Shown: positions 59,005 to 64,000 of the stretch, piece by piece
Layout: every line of letters begins with the position of its first letter
Position numbering within the stretch: the stretch's first letter is position 1
NCBI RefSeq assembly: GCF_000764305.2
Contig: NW_025944107.1
Span: 248,001-312,000, forward strand
Length of the DNA: 64,000 bases
Direction: 5' to 3'
From: Hyalella azteca
Lineage: Eukaryota; Arthropoda; Malacostraca; Amphipoda; Hyalellidae
The notes under the pieces: model-generated
The model's database searches: none
Seen by the model: the letters and a program-made list of their open reading frames with translations, nothing else
What the model was told of the DNA's origin: nothing
Made by a program: the position numbers and the translations under genes

Positions 59005-59940
59005 GAAAATCTGAACAGATTTGAACGAAACTTTGAATATACAAAGCTAACCGTCCAACGGTGATGTTTAGCTCGCGACAATTTTTTCGATTTTGCCTTC
59101 GTTTGCAAGTTATACGGCTTTACGTATACGGCTTTTTGTCAATTAAACTTTAAAAATCTGTCTCAGAAATGCCGGTCGTTTCTCCGTATAACTCGCGAAC
59201 GAAGGCAAAATAAAAAAAAATTATCACGAGCTAAATATCACCGTTGGGCTGGTTAGGTTAGTATATTCAAAGTTTCATTCAAATCTGTTCAATAGTTTAG
59301 AAGGAATTTCTTGGTCACTGCAAATTTCGGCCCGAATTGCTTTATAACTGAGGGATGAAGGTGAAATGGAAAAAAATTTCAGGCGCTAAACATCACCGTT
59401 GGCAAGTCAGGTTTGTATGTAGATATATTCAAAGTTTCGTTCAAATATGTTCAATAGTTTGGAAGGAATTTCTTGGTCACTATTCAAGCTACAGCAATGA
59501 AAGAGATATCATTCGATTCGTAAAAACCTTACCTAGCGACTCTAGGAGCCTTTTTTTGTATTTGTGCAGGGTTTGAATTATATATGGGGGGATTGGGGGT
59601 GAGGGGGGGTGAAAATGTGGAAAAATGGACAAACGCGCAAAAAAGAAAAACGATGAGGAAAATTGAAAATCGGGGCTCCAGAGCCGCTAGATAATTTTGT
59701 TAGGAATCGAATGAAATGTGTCTCGATATTGTAGCGTGTGATTTGCAAAAGTTATAAACTTTTTAGAGTACGCCCCTTTTTGCCGTTTTCTGTTAATTTC
59801 ACGTTTTCTATTCTCATTTGGAAAAATTCATACGAGCAAATTGTTTTTTATTTTACCTTTCACGTATATGTGTGAAATTTCAGATAGATCGGTTAGTAAA
59901 TGTAAAAGTTTTCCCGGGACCAAGCCGGTCTCTTTAAAGC
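59005..59940. mobile_element. Fold-back repeat region, related in part to the TTAA element at 21.5 kb
   Basis: Arms of about 105 bp are inverted at 59005-59115 and 59190-59300, and a third, partial direct copy follows at 59380-59480. The adjoining 59570-59940, read on the minus strand, resembles 21590-21900 in order and content (AACGTGAAATT, then AGAAAACGG, then ATATCGAGACACATTTCATT). This suggests a dispersed family in opposite orientation. Element ends were not resolved. Confidence 0.55.
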
Positions 59941-61861
59941 TTACGCACATTGTTCATCAGATATCAGAGAGGGTTTCAGATTAAATGAAACGAGTTTTTA
60001 GGTTCAGCTACACACGAGGAATACATGAGCAATCAAAAGTAAATCCCATTTAACATCCATTATATATTCAGGCTCTAAATTATACGTGGAGATTATCATC
60101 AAAAATTCTCAAGAGAATGAAAGAAGATATTTATTATTCAAACTATTAGATAAAAAATAATATTAGCATGTAAAACATAGTGTACTAACCTCCTAACGCT
60201 ATTATTTAGACAGGAAAAACGACAGATACTTTTTGGAATGCTCAAGTAGCCGTTAACTAAGTTTTATCTTCTTCAGCCGTTTACGCTACTTCATGCAAAG
60301 GTTAATTTCAGCCTATACTTCTTACCATTCGCGGTAAGATTGAAAATAATGCTAATGAGCAGATATTTTCCAGCCTGGTAGACAGAATTTTCAGCCATAT
60401 AGTGTCAAAAGATGCACGTAGTTTTATGAGCCATGTCATGAAGTAAAGTTCACCTCTTGAACTAGCATTGCAAACTCTGCATAAATAAGTAAAATAACCA
60501 ACTAAAGAAAGTCATGAATGTTCATTTATACAAAACACTTTTCAGTATACCACACTTTATACACACCGACACTCCATGCAGTCTTCCCCATAGTAATTCC
60601 AGTTTCTACCTGTCCTGTTGCAAATTAGTTTGCAAAGTTACTGCTTAGTTGCAATCACCTAATAAATACACATGGCTTTGCTTTAAATGCTCCATCTTTT
60701 TCCTTTATATTCCTGTTTCCAATTTTAAGCCATTTTCCAATATTCCAGCACCATACTATCATACTAATAATCTTGACGGATCTTAGCTTTCGCATTACTT
60801 AAACACTTTTTCTAACGATCATTTGAATTAATTTCGACTATAAACCCTAACACTATTAAAATCCCATCATTTCAAAAGTTACCATTCATAAAATACCGCA
60901 CATAATACAGATTTTGATGTTGGCCTTCGGCAATGGTTTTGAGGACATCCAAATTCCGCAATTGATTACATTATGTAAGTCATAGACACAGTGAGCAGTT
61001 AAGTTAGACTGTAAAAGAGCCCTGTCACTAACACCCTCGCTAATTATGATTTATGAGGAAGCTGCTTCTGTTATAGTTTCCTGAGATGCAATTTCTTGTT
61101 GATTAATCAACTTTTACCGGAGTTATTCGGGATTGCTTTCAGCTAATTAGTTTATTTTTTTTCTTTATAAGCTTTCAGGTTCACTGATGTGGCATCTTGA
61201 ATTCATATTCAGGTCAAGCTCCTGCGGTTGCTATAGCTACCGCTTTCTAAGCCCAAGTCTTGTGAAAAGATTTGCAGTACCAATTCAGTTGCGGTGGCGA
61301 TTTTCCAGTTGTCTCTTACATTAATTCGAAGAAACAACTAACTGAAATGATCCCATACGGGCTTAAAATAGTTTGAAAAATAGAAACAATACTCAAGTGT
61401 ATTTGTTATCTTTTCAACTTGGATTGGATTGGCAACCAACCATGGGTAAATACTGTACAATAAAAAATCGCAATCGTCTAGGCAGTTAATCTATGCAATT
61501 AGTGATATGCAATCTTATCTCTACGAGCACCCTTTATGGACAAGTAGAAGTTAATGTCTTTGGTCCGATTCCGTCCTAATGAGTGATTAAAACCCGCTTT
61601 AGGAAAGTCCCAATAACGCAGTGCACATGTGAAGCATAACGTGTGGCAGTCGTGCAAATTAATTTTTTGCATCCGAATTCAAGATTTAAACTTGTCCATG
61701 CCGAAAGCCGATAAAAATTTCACAGCTTCATCCACTGGATACATAAAATTACTCTGTGCTTGAAAGAAAAATAATAATAATGCTGTGACTGTAAGGGTAT
61801 ATTATATAGTAATCGGTTACTATCCAATTTTTATTATTAATTGTGCTGCAGTTTGAACTTG

Positions 61862-62075
61862 AGTAGTAGTAGTAGAATATGGTTCACTAGCGCTTCAGCT
61901 TAGCAAGCTATTCCGCACTGGAGGTCCAAAAATAACATCGCCAGCAAGGCAGAAGGTCTCGATTATTCGAAGTCTCAAATTAATTATCATCCACAAGGGG
62001 CCAAAGGTCTAAATTGTCCAGTCCGCTGAAGCTGGCTCGAAAGAAGCAGCGTTAGCATCTCAAAGAGACGAAGTG
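61862..62075 (-). mobile_element. 5'-truncated relative of the SINE at 47.4 kb, reverse orientation
   Basis: Read on the minus strand this matches 47700-47930 closely (TTTGAGATGCTAACGCTGCT, then TCGAGCCAGCTTCAGCGG, CTTGCTGGCGATGTTAT) and ends in the same TACTACTAC-type tail. It lacks the 5' half. The 5' end is next to a small tandem repeat (TTCAAGGTAAGT, 62088-62150). No target duplication was recognised. Confidence 0.75.
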
Positions 62076-62159
62076 AGTTCGTCTCTTCAAGGTAAGTTCA
62101 TTTAGTTAATGTTCAAGGTAAGTATTACATTTAGTTCAAGGTAAGTATTACAGATAAAA

Positions 62160-64000
62160 ATCATATGCAGAAGAGCTGAAATTTCTGAGATGCCCAAATG
62201 CACTTCATCACATTTTGTTGCATGATTATTTCGAAAACAAAATAAAAAATTTGCCATACAATCCCATCCGCCTGAGTTATGACGCTGATTGTATTGGCGA
62301 ATAATTTCACTATCTGTACTCTGAGCGAGAATTAAAATCGGATGTATACTCGTATAGTGAAGGAAGAAATTGAAGAGTACACGTAACAACAGAATAAATA
62401 GTCACAATATTAATGGAATGAAGCCAATATCGGCTCATGAATAATCCAAATGCCGAAATAAATGATTATGAAATAAAATAAAATTTTCATAATTTCTGGT
62501 GAAAAAAAATGAGACAGGGGAACGGTGGCATCTAACATCTCGTCGTGTGTTCATTTGCTTGTGCTCGGCAAGCTCTGCAGTCGTCCACTCTCTCTGCTTG
62601 GTATAGGTTGGTGGTGAACGAACTTATCTGGCAAAGAAACTTTACGTGGTAACTGAAGAAAATATTAACTTAAATATTTTCCTGGCAAGTACCCCTTGGA
62701 ATACAAGAACCATTTGCATTGATGAATTCATTCAAACATCTGAGATTTTCTTGATGTTAATTCAATGCGACTGAAAATTTATTCAATAAGATCCCCCGTA
62801 ACAATCGAAACATTGAAAGTCATTCGAAGAAAATTCACAGCTACAGTGGCCTGTCAAGATTGATTTACTTCAACACATTATTTTATGACTACTCGAACAT
62901 TTACTCATTCGAAAGTAAATCATTGTTGGTTGTTTTAATTGAAGATTATAGTGGCTGATAAGAGATGTGATTATATCATGGAAAAATTCTGAAATGCACA
63001 AAAAATTCTAAGTAAACTAAAAGCTTACTTTTTTGCTTTTTTGAGTGGTGGCGAAAGCAGAAATAGCATCGGTCAAAGTATTCAAATATTTTATTAATGC
63101 AATAAGATTTCGTTAGAAAGGCAAGATAAATTTATTTCTAATGTTTACTGCAATTCTTCGCTGTCCAAACGAAAAACCGAACTTGTGAATGTGAAATGTA
63201 ATAAAATTCAACCGCAGCACCGGAATAATGAATTAATTCAAAACGAGTACATATGTGTAACGCAAGTCATGAAATGGTGAAATTTTGAAGCAATTATTTC
63301 GAGCTGATAAGCAATTGATTTAGTAAAAGAAAAGTGCAAATTGAGAGATTGCAGGAAGAATATTGTACCAAAAGGCGATACAATTTAAGCTTAGAAATTA
63401 TTTAAATTAATTACTAGCGTCAGTAATTTAATATTTTATGCCTCATAACGTCTATGCAGTAATGGAAAGCAATTTGCTTATCAGAAATAAGATTTAAGCA
63501 TAGTATTTCATGATCAACTTACTTGATGAACATGTGAAATTTACCTGGGTAAAATATTCGTAGTTTCTTATTTAGACCAGGAAAAGCTGAACTAATTATA
63601 TGGAATGAAGAACTTAAGATACAGTTCCATAGATAGGCTTAGAAATTATTCATTAGACGGTATAAACAAACATATTGTACAGTTTTAATTTTAATTTGTA
63701 TTTTGATGCTATTCATGCATTCGAGTTATGATTAATTTAACAAAATTTTGTAATAATTTTATGCAAATGAGGGATTTGTCTGCAGAGGTCTCACAAATAG
63801 CATTCGGTGTTTGCATAAATATTGTTAATGATGGAATTACCATGAATGCCAATGAATAGCCTGACTGCAGTAGAACCAATTAACTGTACGGAAAGAATAT
63901 TATGAATTCTACAAAACGCTTGAAAAAGAATGAGAACGAATGAATTCCAGTCATAATTGTTTGTGAACGCGAGGACGACGAAAATTTTCATTGAAAAATA
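62160..64000. other. AT-rich end of window, no gene seen
   Basis: 1.8 kb without recognised coding or RNA genes. Confidence 0.5.

Noticed and set aside
63791..63991. Minus-strand frame with RLFIGIHGNSIINNIYANTE, faintly like an SLC22 helix-4 block
   Set aside because: Weak similarity and wrong order relative to the orphan exon at 57.5 kb.

Overview
The window reads as nuclear DNA of an invertebrate animal, probably an arthropod and perhaps a crustacean. Introns and intergenic DNA are AT-rich and crowded with minisatellites and small transposons. Genes are split into short exons with GT-AG introns. Both recognisable genes encode metazoan membrane proteins. No rRNA, tRNA or CRISPR was found, and nothing looks bacterial. 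The species assignment is inference.

Region 1 (1-25.1 kb, + strand): a large anoctamin (TMEM16) gene, closest to anoctamin-7. Its 5' end lies outside the window. Fourteen consecutive exons between 905 and 17825 join in phase and encode about 699 residues, covering the last part of the cytosolic N-terminus and all ten membrane helices. All six family calcium ligands are present (N and E in helix 6, E and E in helix 7, E and D in helix 8). A large exon ending at 25082 probably adds a Ser/Pro-rich tail of about 630-650 residues carrying SH3-type motifs.

Region 2 (25.1-39.0 kb): gene-poor AT-rich DNA with a 24-bp minisatellite containing 14 CACGTG E-boxes and a roughly 26-bp tandem array.

Region 3 (39.0-44.6 kb, + strand): a complete three-exon riboflavin transporter of the SLC52 family, 481 residues.

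Region 4 (44.6-64 kb): mostly noncoding. It holds a probable SINE with a 14-bp target-site duplication, an oppositely oriented relative of it, a perfectly palindromic Tc1/mariner-type MITE with TA duplication, a 108-109-bp satellite, fold-back repeats, and an isolated minus-strand exon resembling the SLC22 organic ion transporter family.

The most striking observation is that about one third of the recognisable splice junctions (12 of 33) are embedded in tandem duplications of the splice site itself. Most units carry a piece of exon plus the GT or AG signal, so each intron contains 1 to over 20 near-identical decoy splice sites. Splicing that makes the conserved protein must use the copy nearest the exon body, that is the first donor or the last acceptor. 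This occurs in both unrelated genes. Some decoy copies keep the exon's reading frame; one SLC52 copy differs from the exon only at synonymous positions.
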